Part shown: positions 6,820-13,604 of the stretch, one piece after another | Layout of the letters: each line of letters starts with the position of its first letter | Position numbering within the stretch: position 1 is the first letter of the stretch | Origin: Erythrobacter sp. UBA2510 | Lineage (GTDB): Bacteria > Pseudomonadota > Alphaproteobacteria > Sphingomonadales > Sphingomonadaceae | Direction of reading: 5' to 3' | DNA: 14,326 nucleotides | NCBI GenBank assembly: GCA_002341345.1 | Contig: DDNW01000114.1 | Location: 19,142-33,467, forward strand | Notes under the pieces: generated by a model | What the model saw: only the letters and a program-made list of their open reading frames with translations | The model's database searches: none | Told to the model about the DNA's origin: nothing | Translations under genes and position numbers: made by a program

Positions 6820-7503
6820 ATGCGCGAAATCGTCTTCGATACCGAAACTACCGGCCTTGATCCCAGGTCGGGCGACCGGATGGTCGAGATCGGCTGCATC
6901 GAGATGGTCAATCGCGTGACTACCGGGCAGGTGTTCCACGCTTATTTCAATCCCGAGCGCGATATGCCGATAGAGGCAGAGCGGGTACACGGCCTGTCCG
7001 CAGCCTTCCTTTCGGACAAGCCGCTGTTCGGCAGCCGTGCCGCCGAATTGCTCGACTTCCTCGCGGATGCACCGCTGGTGGCGCATAATGCGCAGTTCGA
7101 CTTCGGTTTCCTCAATGCCGAACTGGTTGCCTGCGGCCTCTCGGCCATCGGCAACGATCGGATGATCGATACGCTCGCGATTGCGCGGCGACGGCATCCG
7201 GGCGCCAAGCATACGCTCGATGCGCTGTGTGCCCGCTATGGCGTAGATCGCAGTCACCGTGTGCTGCACGGCGCTTTGCTCGATGCCGAACTGCTCGCGC
7301 AGGTTTATGTCGAGCTGACCGGTGGGCGACAAATAGGCCTCGAACTTGCTGCCGTAGAGGGCGAGCAGGTGGTCCGGACGACGACATTTCAGCCCCGGAC
7401 CGGACCCTATCGTGAACCGCGCGAACATGCCCCAAGTACGGAAGAGCTTGCGCGACACGGCCAATTTCTGGAAACCTTGTCCGAGCCGCTCTGGCGAAGC
7501 TGA
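6820..7503 (+). CDS. dnaQ: DNA polymerase III epsilon subunit (3'–5' exonuclease)
   Basis: The epsilon subunit proofreads during chromosomal replication. The 227-residue product has all DEDDh motifs: D7 and E9 in FDTETTGLD (ExoI), D94 in HNAQFDFGFLN (ExoII), and H150 with D155 in HGALLDAE (ExoIII). The C-terminal part (about 175–227), which in other species binds the alpha subunit, is less conserved. The gene begins 21 bases after coaE with no strong ribosome binding site, so it is probably cotranscribed with the aroE group. Other DEDDh exonucleases exist, but this size, this start (MREIVFDTETTGLD) and this position near the origin fit the replicative subunit. Confidence 0.95.
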   Translation: MREIVFDTETTGLDPRSGDRMVEIGCIEMVNRVTTGQVFHAYFNPERDMPIEAERVHGLSAAFLSDKPLFGSRAAELLDFLADAPLVAHNAQFDFGFLNAELVACGLSAIGNDRMIDTLAIARRRHPGAKHTLDALCARYGVDRSHRVLHGALLDAELLAQVYVELTGGRQIGLELAAVEGEQVVRTTTFQPRTGPYREPREHAPSTEELARHGQFLETLSEPLWRS

Positions 7504-7538
7504 CTTTTCGTCAATCGCCGGGCGGCGGAACCGACGAG

Positions 7539-7545
7539 AGAAGGA
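7539..7545 (+). promoter_or_regulatory. Strong ribosome binding site of hpf
   Basis: AGAAGGA, 8 bases before the ATG, is one of the best Shine-Dalgarno matches in the plus-strand series and fixes the hpf start at 7554. It suggests high expression, as expected for a hibernation factor. Confidence 0.7.
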
Positions 7546-7553
7546 ATACCCAC

Positions 7554-8120
7554 ATGGACATTCGCGTATCCGGCCACCAGATCGACACTGGCGCGGCGCT
7601 GCAGGAGCATGCCTCCGACCGCCTTGAAAATATCGTCGACAAGCATTTCAGCCGGGCGCTTTCCTCGACCGTTACCTTTAACAAGGCGCCGGCCCATGCC
7701 TTTGCCTGCGATATCGTGCTGCACGTAAATCATGGCCTGATCCTGAAAAGTCACGCTCAGGCGCAGGATGCGCATCAGTGCTTCGATATGGCGGCCGAAA
7801 AGATCGAAAAGCAGTTGAGGCGCTACAAGCGACGACTCAAGGATCGCCACGAGCAGGCCGCACATGCGATGAAGGAAGAGGATGCGGCCTATGTCATCTT
7901 CGCACCGGAAGAGACTGAGGACGAGGAGGTCCTGACCGAAAGCCCGGCGGTGGTCGCCGAAACGCGGATCGACATTCCCGAGGTCAGCGTCTCCGATGCC
8001 GTAATGTTGCTCGATTTGAGACATACCAATGCCCTGTTCTTCAAAAATGCTGGAACTGGACGGCATAATATGGTCTATCGCCGCGACGATGGCGCGATCG
8101 GATGGGTCGAACCGGCCTGA
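7554..8120 (+). CDS. hpf: Long-form ribosome hibernation promoting factor
   Basis: HPF binds the decoding region of the 30S subunit and, in its long form, dimerises ribosomes into inactive 100S particles during starvation. The 188-residue product has both parts: an N-terminal S30AE domain (about 1–104, MDIRVSGHQIDTG, with basic IEKQLRRYKRRLKDRH near the end), an acidic linker, and the C-terminal dimerisation domain (about 138–186, with DAVMLLDLRHTNALFFKNAG and MVYRRDDGAIGWVEP). A good ribosome binding site lies upstream. Placement before ptsN recalls the rpoN–hpf–ptsN order of many proteobacteria, but rpoN is absent here. A 104-base gap with a strong hairpin separates it from ptsN. Confidence 0.95.
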   Translation: MDIRVSGHQIDTGAALQEHASDRLENIVDKHFSRALSSTVTFNKAPAHAFACDIVLHVNHGLILKSHAQAQDAHQCFDMAAEKIEKQLRRYKRRLKDRHEQAAHAMKEEDAAYVIFAPEETEDEEVLTESPAVVAETRIDIPEVSVSDAVMLLDLRHTNALFFKNAGTGRHNMVYRRDDGAIGWVEPA

Positions 8121-8176
8121 TCGCAGCGCTCCATAGCGTGGCCTGCATTAGAAACCATTGAGAGATAACGGCAATT

Positions 8177-8205
8177 CCGGCACTCGCCACCTTTGCGAGT
8201 GTCGG
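8177..8205 (+). promoter_or_regulatory. 11-bp stem-loop between hpf and ptsN
   Basis: CCGGCACTCGC at 8177–8187 pairs with GCGAGTGTCGG at 8195–8205 (eleven pairs, one G–T) around the loop CACCTTT. No T-run follows on either strand, so it is not a classic intrinsic terminator. It lies 19 bases before the ptsN ATG and may protect the 3' end of the hpf message or modulate ptsN translation. Confidence 0.5.
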
Positions 8206-8224
8206 GCTGCTGACAAGACGAACA

Positions 8225-8689
8225 ATGATGAACGCTGTATTCGTTACCAAACCGGAAGCCGTGGCGATTGTGGATGCGCGCGACAAGGCAGGCATTCTGC
8301 GGGCTCTGTCCCAGTTGTTTGCCGATGCCTGGGACGTGGATGCGCAGACCGTGGCCGAATATCTGGAAGAGCGTGAGAAACTCGGCAGCACCGGTTTTGG
8401 CCGTGGCGTTGCCATTCCACATGCACGCATTCCGGGGATTGCCCGTCCGATTGTCGCGCTCATCAAATTGCAGCAGCCATGCGATTTCGATGCCGCCGAT
8501 GGCATGCCGGTGGACCTGGCATTCGGCCTGCTCTCGCCGGAGAACAGCGGAGCTGCGCATCTCCACGCGCTGGCCGCGATTTCGCGCCTCGTGCGCGATG
8601 AGAACGTCCACAACTCGCTGTCCGATGCACCGGACGAGGAAGCCCTCTACGCTTTATTGACGAATGTCGCCGACCGCGACGCCGCCTGA
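8225..8689 (+). CDS. ptsN: PTS IIA-like nitrogen regulatory protein (EIIA-Ntr)
   Basis: EIIA-Ntr is the terminal phosphate acceptor of the PTS-Ntr system and, depending on its phosphorylation, controls potassium transport, stress signalling and (p)ppGpp enzymes. The 154-residue product matches the family: the phosphorylated histidine is H66 in GRGVAIPHARIPG (59–71), preceded by YLEEREKLGSTGFG, and the domain ends with a leucine-rich helix (AAISRLVRDENVH). The ATG at 8225 is followed directly by a second ATG at 8228; no strong ribosome binding site is seen. The last 26 bases overlap the thioesterase gene in another frame. The rest of the PTS-Ntr phosphorelay is not in this window. Confidence 0.93.
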   Translation: MMNAVFVTKPEAVAIVDARDKAGILRALSQLFADAWDVDAQTVAEYLEEREKLGSTGFGRGVAIPHARIPGIARPIVALIKLQQPCDFDAADGMPVDLAFGLLSPENSGAAHLHALAAISRLVRDENVHNSLSDAPDEEALYALLTNVADRDAA

Positions 8690-9164
8690 CACCGGCTCCG
8701 GCGCGTCAGGTGCCTCGGGGGCCGAGGCGCATTATCGTGCGCTCGAATCGCTCTACGCTTCGGCGCCGATCAACGCCAAGTTCGCCTCGCAGCTGGAGAT
8801 TCCCGGCGCCGGCGAAGCCCGGATCACCTTTGATATCGACGAAACGCTCCACCATGCCGCGCGTGCGGCGCATGGTACGATCTATTTCAAGATGCTCGAC
8901 GATGCGGCTTTTTATGCCGCCAATTCGCTGGTCTCGGACCGCTTCCTGCTGACCACCGGCTTCAACCTGCATTTCACCAAGCCGGTACGCGCGGGCAGGC
9001 TGATTGCCCATGGCAAGTGGATCAGTGGCAAGAGGCGCGTATTCGTGGCCGAAGCGAATCTGGTCGATGAAGAGGGTGATGAGGTTGGGCGTGGCACGGG
9101 TACCTTCATGCGCTCGCATATCGCGCTTGCCGGCCTGCCCGGCTATCATCAGCCCGGCGCCTGA
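8664..9164 (+). CDS. PaaI-like hotdog-fold acyl-CoA thioesterase
   Basis: The 166-residue product looks like a PaaI family thioesterase, which hydrolyses acyl- or aryl-CoA. The hotdog helix region is AAHGTIYFKMLDDAAFYAAN (68–87), with H70–G71 and acidic D79/D80 at positions used for catalysis in the family; the following strands include TTGFNLHFTKPVRAG (97–111) and RRVFVAEANLVDEEGDEVGRGTGTF. The first 20 residues are Ser/Gly/Ala-rich and probably disordered. The ATG at 8664 lies inside the ptsN end (26-base overlap), and no better in-frame start exists before the domain. The substrate is unknown. Confidence 0.85.
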   Translation: MSPTATPPDTGSGASGASGAEAHYRALESLYASAPINAKFASQLEIPGAGEARITFDIDETLHHAARAAHGTIYFKMLDDAAFYAANSLVSDRFLLTTGFNLHFTKPVRAGRLIAHGKWISGKRRVFVAEANLVDEEGDEVGRGTGTFMRSHIALAGLPGYHQPGA

Positions 9165-9180
9165 GGCAGCGGCCGAAACC

Positions 9181-9522
9181 ATGGATGCCCGCCTTCCCGC
9201 CCACCTTGAAGTCAACGCGCTGATCCGCGCCATCGATGCCAAGGGCGGGTTCGGCACGGTGCTGGCCAAGGGTGAGCGCGATGCCGGGACGTTGATGGTC
9301 CTGTGTTGCGTTAACGGCACAGATGGCAAGCTCTACGAGCGGATGCCGCAGGTGGACGGGACCCGCGCCTGGGTGCTTACCAAGACACAAACAGCTGATA
9401 ATCCTTATGAAATCACCGAATATTGGCAGCGGCGAAAGGCGCAGGATGCCGATCTTTGGATTTTGGAGCTGGACCATCCCGAAGCGGAACGCCTTCTGGA
9501 AATAGACGTAGCGAGTGGTTGA
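9181..9522 (+). CDS. DUF1491 family protein
   Basis: This small (113-residue) soluble protein matches the DUF1491 family of alphaproteobacteria, whose function is unknown. Typical features are the start MDARLPAHLEVNALIR, the GGFGTVLAKGERDAGTL segment (22–38), YERMPQVDGTRAW (53–65), and near the end DNPYEITEYWQRR and DADLWILELD. There is no signal peptide or membrane segment. It starts 16 bases after the thioesterase and is probably cotranscribed with it. A TTGACA hexamer overlaps its stop codon and may start the next transcript. Confidence 0.85.
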   Translation: MDARLPAHLEVNALIRAIDAKGGFGTVLAKGERDAGTLMVLCCVNGTDGKLYERMPQVDGTRAWVLTKTQTADNPYEITEYWQRRKAQDADLWILELDHPEAERLLEIDVASG

Positions 9523-9546
9523 CACGCAGGTAAGGATCGCTATCTG
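9519..9546 (+). promoter_or_regulatory. Possible sigma-70 promoter upstream of the cell wall hydrolase
   Basis: A perfect TTGACA (9519–9524), overlapping the DUF1491 stop, is followed 16 bases later by TATCTG (9541–9546), a poor -10 match (three of six). If used, it would give a leader of about 175 bases before the hydrolase. Confidence 0.35.
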
Positions 9547-9643
9547 CCCGCCGACTTCCAGAGCGCCAGTGACCTGCGACTGCGGCAATAAAGCTGTGGC
9601 CGGGTGTGGCGTAGACGGGGAGCGACCGGCAGGTCCTTGGACG

Positions 9644-9686
9644 GATCACCAGTAGACGGGCCAGTATGTTTTCCGGCCCGGTGATC
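9644..9686 (+). promoter_or_regulatory. Bulged stem-loop in the hydrolase leader
   Basis: GATCACC (9644–9650) pairs with GGTGATC (9680–9686), and inside it GGGCC (9658–9662) pairs with GGCCC (9675–9679) around a 12-base loop. The two stems stack on the 3' side, with a 7-base bulge on the 5' side. Twelve perfect pairs in an untranslated stretch suggest a folded RNA or a DNA-binding site. Confidence 0.45.
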
Positions 9687-9704
9687 TCTGGCCTGCGACG
9701 GTTT

Positions 9705-9724
9705 CTCACCGCCGTGAGTTTTAT
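9705..9724 (+). terminator. Terminator-like hairpin before the hydrolase start
   Basis: CTCAC (9705–9709) pairs with GTGAG (9714–9718), followed at once by TTTT (9719–9722). An alternative pairing of ACGG (9699–9702 region) with CCGT would break it. The stem is short, but a terminator-like element this near a start codon suggests attenuation or the end of a small RNA. Confidence 0.3.
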
Positions 9725-9736
9725 CATTGATGATAA
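9721..9736 (+). promoter_or_regulatory. Perfect palindrome overlapping the hydrolase start codon
   Basis: TTATCAT (9721–9727) and ATGATAA (9730–9736) form a perfect inverted repeat around two bases, and the second arm begins with the hydrolase ATG. It could be a repressor operator or an RNA hairpin hiding the start codon. Confidence 0.4.
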
Positions 9737-10395
9737 GCACTTCGCGCGGCGTCGGGGCGCTGGCCTCGGCTGCCATAATGGCTGCGACTCTGCTCGGTTC
9801 GGACATGTCCGGCGCCCAGGAACAGGACAGCCAGACTCAGACCAACGCGACCCTGCCCCTAGAGGCAGAGGATGCAGCGCAGTCTGGCGGTGAAACGGGC
9901 GAAACGGAAATTCGTTTCGTCGCGCATGAAGTGGTGCAGGAACTGCCCACGCCGACCGAAGCCCCCGATCAAGGCGCAGCCACGCTGCGCGAACTCGTCG
10001 ACACGCTGCCCGACAATGCTGCGCTGTCGCCCGACCTGATGTGCCTGGCGCAAGCGGTCTATTTCGAATCACGGGGCGAGCCCCTCTCCGGCCAGCTGGC
10101 CGTGGCAGAGGTGATCGTGAACCGCGCCGACTCGCCACGCTTTCCCGACGATTATTGCGGTGTGGTCACGCAGCGCGCGCAGTTCTCCTTCGTTAAGGGC
10201 GGCCATATTCCGCAGCCGCGCACCTCGACCCTCGCCTGGACCCGGGCAAAGGCAATCGCGCGTATCGCGCATCGCGAATTGTGGGAGACCGAGGCAAGCG
10301 ACGCGCTGTTCTTCCACGCGACGCATGTCAGCCCGCGCTGGGCGCGCACGAAGATCGCCCGTGCAACGATCGATCGGCATGTTTTTTACAGGTGA
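9730..10395 (+). CDS. Secreted SleB-type cell wall hydrolase (Hydrolase_2)
   Basis: The C-terminal domain (about 100–221) matches the SleB/CwlJ hydrolase family, which cleaves peptidoglycan glycan strands; in Gram-negative bacteria it serves wall remodelling rather than spore germination. The motif CLAQAVYFESRGEPLSGQLA (105–124) contains the predicted catalytic E113, followed by VAEVIVNR, QFSF, and the C-terminal ALFFHATHVSPRWAR. The N-terminus (about 1–30, small hydrophobic residues ending near SGAQEQ) looks like a signal peptide, and 31–99 is an acidic, probably disordered linker. The ATG at 9730 was chosen; a TTG at 9727 is also open. The start codon lies inside a perfect palindrome after a structured leader. 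Export and activity are inferred. Confidence 0.88.
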   Translation: MISTSRGVGALASAAIMAATLLGSDMSGAQEQDSQTQTNATLPLEAEDAAQSGGETGETEIRFVAHEVVQELPTPTEAPDQGAATLRELVDTLPDNAALSPDLMCLAQAVYFESRGEPLSGQLAVAEVIVNRADSPRFPDDYCGVVTQRAQFSFVKGGHIPQPRTSTLAWTRAKAIARIAHRELWETEASDALFFHATHVSPRWARTKIARATIDRHVFYR

Positions 10396-10554
10396 GCCTG
10401 CCCATCCGGGCGAGCATCCTTGGCGCTGATCGCTCCGCTTCGCTCTGGGGCACCTGCGGTCGGGCGCCTCCGTGTGGCTATCGTCTGACAGCAAGTTGAG
10501 CCGATGCCCTGGCGGGCCCTATCTGGGCTGGGGCACGGGACCATTGAGGTTCAC

Positions 10555-11328
10555 TTATTCCTTCAGCTCGACCCAGACGGGCGCGTGGTCGCTGGCCTTC
10601 TCGCGCCCGCGATATTCTTTGTCGACACCGGCAGCCACCAGCCGGTCGGCAGCCTGCGGCGACAGGAGCAAATGGTCGATCCGGAACCCGTGATCGCGCT
10701 GCCATGCACCTGCTTGATAGTCCCAGTAGGTCCACACCCCGCCGCGCGGATTGAGTGTATTGAGTGCATCGACCCACCCGTCATTGAGCAACCGCGCATA
10801 AGCATCGCGGCTTTCTGGCTGCATCAGCGCGTCGCTGGCCATGGCCTTGACCGACCAGACGTCCTTGTCCTCTGGAATGACATTGAAATCGCCGAGTACG
10901 ACGCAGGGGATCTCCAGCTCGCGCAGAACCTGCATGCGGGCGCGTAGCCGCTTCATCCACGCCAGCTTGTAATCGAATTTGGGACCGGGCTGCGGATTGC
11001 CGTTGGGCAGGTAGAGATTGCAGACGCGCACGCCCTTTACGTCCGCCTCGAGATAGCGCGCCTGCTCGTCATCGTCGTCACCGGGCAGGCGGCGCTGCAT
11101 TTCGACCGGCTCCACGTCACGGGCGAGGATCGCCACGCCATTGAAGCCCTTCTGACCGTGCCAGATTGCGCGATAACCGATTGTCTCGAAGTCCTTGGCC
11201 GGGAAGTTTTCGTCCTGGCTCTTGATCTCTTGCAGGCAGGCGACATCGGGCCGGGTTTCCTCGAGCCATTCGATGAGGCGTGGACCGCGCGCCTTGATAC
11301 CGTTGATGTTGAAGCTGGCGATTTTCAT
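10555..11328 (-). CDS. xth: Exodeoxyribonuclease III (AP endonuclease)
   Basis: The enzyme cuts DNA at abasic sites and removes blocked 3' ends during base excision repair. The 257-residue product contains the catalytic set of the exonuclease III / APE1 family: N7 in FNING, E34 in LQEIK, Y106 in NLYLPNGNP, D147 and N149 in GDFNV, and D247–H248 in SDHAPVW. DHGFRIDHLL (212–221) is also typical. It starts at the ATG at 11328 without a strong ribosome binding site, 43 bases after erpA, so it may be read from the same transcript. It converges with the cell wall hydrolase; the 159 bases between them hold no gene that I can support. Confidence 0.96.
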   Translation of the reverse strand: MKIASFNINGIKARGPRLIEWLEETRPDVACLQEIKSQDENFPAKDFETIGYRAIWHGQKGFNGVAILARDVEPVEMQRRLPGDDDDEQARYLEADVKGVRVCNLYLPNGNPQPGPKFDYKLAWMKRLRARMQVLRELEIPCVVLGDFNVIPEDKDVWSVKAMASDALMQPESRDAYARLLNDGWVDALNTLNPRGGVWTYWDYQAGAWQRDHGFRIDHLLLSPQAADRLVAAGVDKEYRGREKASDHAPVWVELKE

Positions 11329-11371
11329 ATGCGCGTGGCTCTACCCAGCGCGAACGTCACGCGCAAATTCC

Positions 11372-11701
11372 CTAAATCCCGAAGGAGCTTCCGCACCCGC
11401 ACCCGGCCGCAGCATTGGGATTGGTTACGCGGAAGGCCGAACCACCCAACGACTCGACGAAATCGACCGTGCTACCCGCAACCAGATCGAGGCTGGCGGG
11501 ATCGACGAGCAGCCGTGCACCCGCGGTTTCGCTCTGCTGGTCGTCGCTATCGGCGCTATCGGCCAGTTCGAAGCGGTACTGGAAGCCCGAGCAACCCCCG
11601 CCGTCCACCGCCAGCCGCAGGATCGGTGCACGACCTTGCCGCTCGGCAATAGCGATGACGCGCTGCGCAGCGCTTTCGGTCAGGGTGACGGTATTGGCCA
11701 T
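11372..11701 (-). CDS. erpA: A-type iron–sulfur carrier (ErpA/IscA family)
   Basis: A-type carriers receive Fe-S clusters from the Isc or Suf scaffold and deliver them to apoproteins. The 109-residue product has the three conserved cysteines: C37 in DGGGCSGFQY (33–42) and C101 and C103 in GCGCGSSF (100–107). An acidic insertion DSADSDDQQSE (48–58) follows the second strand. The ATG at 11701 has an AGG 6 bases upstream. It lies 31 bases after the CBS-domain gene in the same direction. ErpA and IscA cannot be fully separated by sequence alone; without isc or suf genes nearby, ErpA is the more usual call. Confidence 0.9.
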   Translation of the reverse strand: MANTVTLTESAAQRVIAIAERQGRAPILRLAVDGGGCSGFQYRFELADSADSDDQQSETAGARLLVDPASLDLVAGSTVDFVESLGGSAFRVTNPNAAAGCGCGSSFGI

Positions 11702-11732
11702 GTTGCCTATTTAGGATGACCAGCCACCGGTC

Positions 11733-12161
11733 TCAAGCCGCCGTGATATATTCGCGCATTTGCTGCGCTTCGGCCTCGACCAGTTCGATGCGGTATTTGA
11801 CCAGATCGCCGATCGATACAAAGGCGATGAGCTTGCCGTCCTCGACCACGGGCAGGTGGCGGATACGACGTTTGGTCATCAGCGAAAGCGCATCAATCGC
11901 ATCGCCTCTGCGGTCGATGCTGATGGCCGGCGCAGTCATCATGTCCCCGACCTTGCCGTCGAGCGCCGTAGCGCCGTCGCGGGCGATGCAATAGAGCAAA
12001 TCGCGTTCGGAGAAGATCCCCACCACCTCATCGCCATCCATGACTGGCAGTGCGCCGATGCGTTTATCGGCCAAAATGCGCGCGGCCTCGCGAACGTCGT
12101 CCTGCGGCGTGCATGTAATGATGGCATGCTCACGTCCGGCAATGATCTGTGAGATCGACAT
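11733..12161 (-). CDS. Two-CBS-domain protein
   Basis: The 142-residue product consists of almost nothing but two CBS domains (about 8–62 and 75–128), with the characteristic RIGALPVMDGDEVVGIFSERDL and RRIRHLPVVEDGKL segments. Paired CBS domains bind adenosine nucleotides (ATP, AMP, sometimes NADH or c-di-AMP) and act as energy sensors, often regulating a partner protein. No catalytic domain is attached, so the partner is unknown. The ATG at 12161 has a perfect AGGAGG (12171–12176) 9 bases upstream, which rules out the longer open frame that continues to 12836. It begins the group CBS–erpA–xth. Confidence 0.92.
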   Translation of the reverse strand: MSISQIIAGREHAIITCTPQDDVREAARILADKRIGALPVMDGDEVVGIFSERDLLYCIARDGATALDGKVGDMMTAPAISIDRRGDAIDALSLMTKRRIRHLPVVEDGKLIAFVSIGDLVKYRIELVEAEAQQMREYITAA

Positions 12162-12170
12162 CAGGCGATT

Positions 12171-12176
12171 CCTCCT
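12171..12176 (-). promoter_or_regulatory. Ribosome binding site of the CBS-domain gene
   Basis: AGGAGG on the minus strand, 9 bases before the ATG at 12161, sets the start and shows that the long upstream extension of this frame is not translated. Confidence 0.75.
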
Positions 12177-12287
12177 TCTCCCGTTGATTTTCCCTCTGCC
12201 CGGATAATGCCACGAAATGGCCCCTTCGTACAAATGCCTTTGCATCGGGTGCTTGCCGGAGAGGGAAAAGACCTTCACAGCGGGACG

Positions 12288-12575
12288 ATGTCGCGCAAAT
12301 CTCCGCTCGAAGACCCGCAAATTGCGGCCCATGCCTGGGCCCGCTACCGGCGACTCATGCGCTTCATGATGGGCCTGACACTGGGGACGGTGTTGCTGGC
12401 ACTGGCGCTGATCTACCGGAATAACGAGCATGTCTCGCCGCATTTCCTGATCGCGACTGCGCTGGGAATCGGTTTTTCGATGCTGCTGACCAGCGCGCTG
12501 ATGGGGCTGGTGTTTCTCTCGAACGGGACCGGGCACGACCATTCGGTCGATTACCGCCGGGATGAAGAGGGTTAG
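12288..12575 (+). CDS. Small two-helix membrane protein, unknown function
   Basis: This 95-residue protein is unrecognised. It has a charged N-terminus ([11 protein letters not shown]) and two hydrophobic segments (about 26–43 and 53–77) joined by RNNEHVSPH. The tail ([14 protein letters not shown]) is charged and has two histidines. The ATG at 12288 is preceded by GGGA and chosen over an in-frame upstream ATG at 12207, whose first 27 residues look like untranslated leader. It is the only plus-strand gene in the distal part, lies divergently from the CBS gene, and its TAG overlaps by two bases the TAA of the convergent ferredoxin gene. Confidence 0.7.
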   Translation: MSRKSPLEDPQIAAHAWARYRRLMRFMMGLTLGTVLLALALIYRNNEHVSPHFLIATALGIGFSMLLTSALMGLVFLSNGTGHDHSVDYRRDEEG

Positions 12576-12976
12576 TCGGCGCGCGGCCGGTCCGTCGCAC
12601 GTAACCTGAAATCCTCGACCGGAACGCCGCCGATCAGGTGTTCCTGAATGATCCGTTCGAGCACATCCTCGGTGCAGGAATGGTACCAGACGCGATCCGG
12701 CCACACGAGCGCGACTGGCCCGGCGGCGCAGATCTGCAGGCAATCGGCCTTGCTGCGCTGGATACCGCCACCGGCGACCTCGCTCTTCGGCCCGGTCAGG
12801 CCGAGCTGTTTCAGGCGCTTCTTCAGATATTTCCACGCGCGCTCACCCTCTTCCCGGCGGCAGCATTCCTGTTTTTCGGAGATGCCGCACAGAAAGATGT
12901 GGCGCTCGATCGTCTCGCCGCCGATCTTGCCCAGCGCGCGCTGCGCCTTGGCGAGATCGGCCGGATTATCGTCCAT
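12572..12976 (-). CDS. Thioredoxin-like [2Fe-2S] ferredoxin
   Basis: The 134-residue product is a thioredoxin-fold [2Fe-2S] ferredoxin of the kind also found in NuoE and Shethna proteins. The likely cluster ligands are among C30, C38 and C39 in [13 protein letters not shown] (28–39) and C79 and C83 in [11 protein letters not shown] (77–87). A further cysteine, C101, follows in [14 protein letters not shown] is typical of the family. It presumably carries electrons; the partner is unknown. The ATG at 12976 ([12 protein letters not shown]) was preferred over a start at 13078, which would overlap the popZ gene. It follows popZ by 20 bases and so is probably its operon partner. Confidence 0.88.
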   Translation of the reverse strand: MDDNPADLAKAQRALGKIGGETIERHIFLCGISEKQECCRREEGERAWKYLKKRLKQLGLTGPKSEVAGGGIQRSKADCLQICAAGPVALVWPDRVWYHSCTEDVLERIIQEHLIGGVPVEDFRLRATDRPRAD

Positions 12977-12996
12977 GAATTCAGGTGTGTCGGAAA

Positions 12997-13584
12997 TTAG
13001 CGGCGCTTGCCCGCGATCCGCGTGATCTCGGCCTTGACCTGGCGCTCGACGATTTCTGGCAGGTTTGCCTCCAGCCATTGTGCCAGCATCGGGCGCAGTA
13101 GGTCGCGGACCAGGCCTTCGAGAGAGGTTTCGCCCGAGCGCACGATCTTGGGCGGGGCGCTGGGTTCGGAGAGCATCGACAGTGCGGCGAGCGACTGGCG
13201 CATGGCCTCGGTCGCGCTGGCCGTGGTCAGCCCTTCGAGCGTCGAGGTGTCGAGCGGACCCTCTTCCTCGTCGCCGATTTCGTCGCTGGCATCAAGTTCG
13301 AGGTCGATATCGTCGTCTTCATCGTCGAACTCGTCGTCGAACTCGTCATCCACGATCAGCTCGTCCGATTCGTCGATATCGTCTTCGATCAGTGCAGATT
13401 CTGGTCCGAGATCGAGGATTTCGTCTTCTTTCGCTTCGACCACTTCGGGCTCGGTTTCAATCTCGACCGGCTTCACTGCCTTGCGCTGACGCGACAAGGT
13501 GGCGCTGTCGCGATTGTCGCGCGCGATCACCTGCTTGATCGATTCGAGGATTTCCTCGACCGAAGGTTCACCGTTCTGTTGCAT
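12997..13584 (-). CDS. popZ: PopZ family polar organising protein (DUF2497)
   Basis: PopZ forms a self-assembling matrix at the cell poles that tethers the chromosome origin through ParB and recruits cell-cycle proteins in Caulobacter. The 195-residue product shows the three-part PopZ layout: an N-terminal helix ([18 protein letters not shown], 6–23), a long acidic disordered middle (41–110), and the C-terminal assembly helices ([26 protein letters not shown], 155–180, then [11 protein letters not shown]). The middle has [13 protein letters not shown] (79–91), coded by a short tandem repeat. The ATG at 13584 is preferred over a GTG at 13590 because AAGGG lies at a better distance. It follows tolC by 20 bases. 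Confidence 0.9.
   Translation of the reverse strand: MQQNGEPSVEEILESIKQVIARDNRDSATLSRQRKAVKPVEIETEPEVVEAKEDEILDLGPESALIEDDIDESDELIVDDEFDDEFDDEDDDIDLELDASDEIGDEEEGPLDTSTLEGLTTASATEAMRQSLAALSMLSEPSAPPKIVRSGETSLEGLVRDLLRPMLAQWLEANLPEIVERQVKAEITRIAGKRR
13326..13349 (-). repeat. popZ: 12-bp tandem repeat in popZ
   Basis: CGAACTCGTCGT and CGAACTCGTCAT follow each other on the plus strand, coding the repeated DEFD units on the minus strand. Such repeats can change copy number by slippage and so alter the length of the acidic region. Confidence 0.6.
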
Positions 13585-13604
13585 TGCCACCCTTTGAAGA
13601 AGAA

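Noticed and set aside
6172..7464. Minus-strand open frame of 430 codons across coaE and dnaQ
   Set aside because: Both opposite-strand genes have intact catalytic motifs, and this frame has shadow composition.
10396..10554. Gene between the hydrolase and xth
   Set aside because: Short frames here have no ribosome binding site or familiar sequence; only minor GC palindromes are present.
12203..12208. GATAAT as -10 for the small membrane protein
   Set aside because: No matching -35 at a normal distance.
12162..12836. Upstream extension of the CBS-domain frame
   Set aside because: A perfect AGGAGG fixes the start at 12161; the extension runs antisense to the small membrane protein and shows no CBS-like or other sequence.
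13007..13489. Plus-strand Ser-rich open frame
   Set aside because: The Ser run is the complement of the Asp/Glu-rich codons of popZ.
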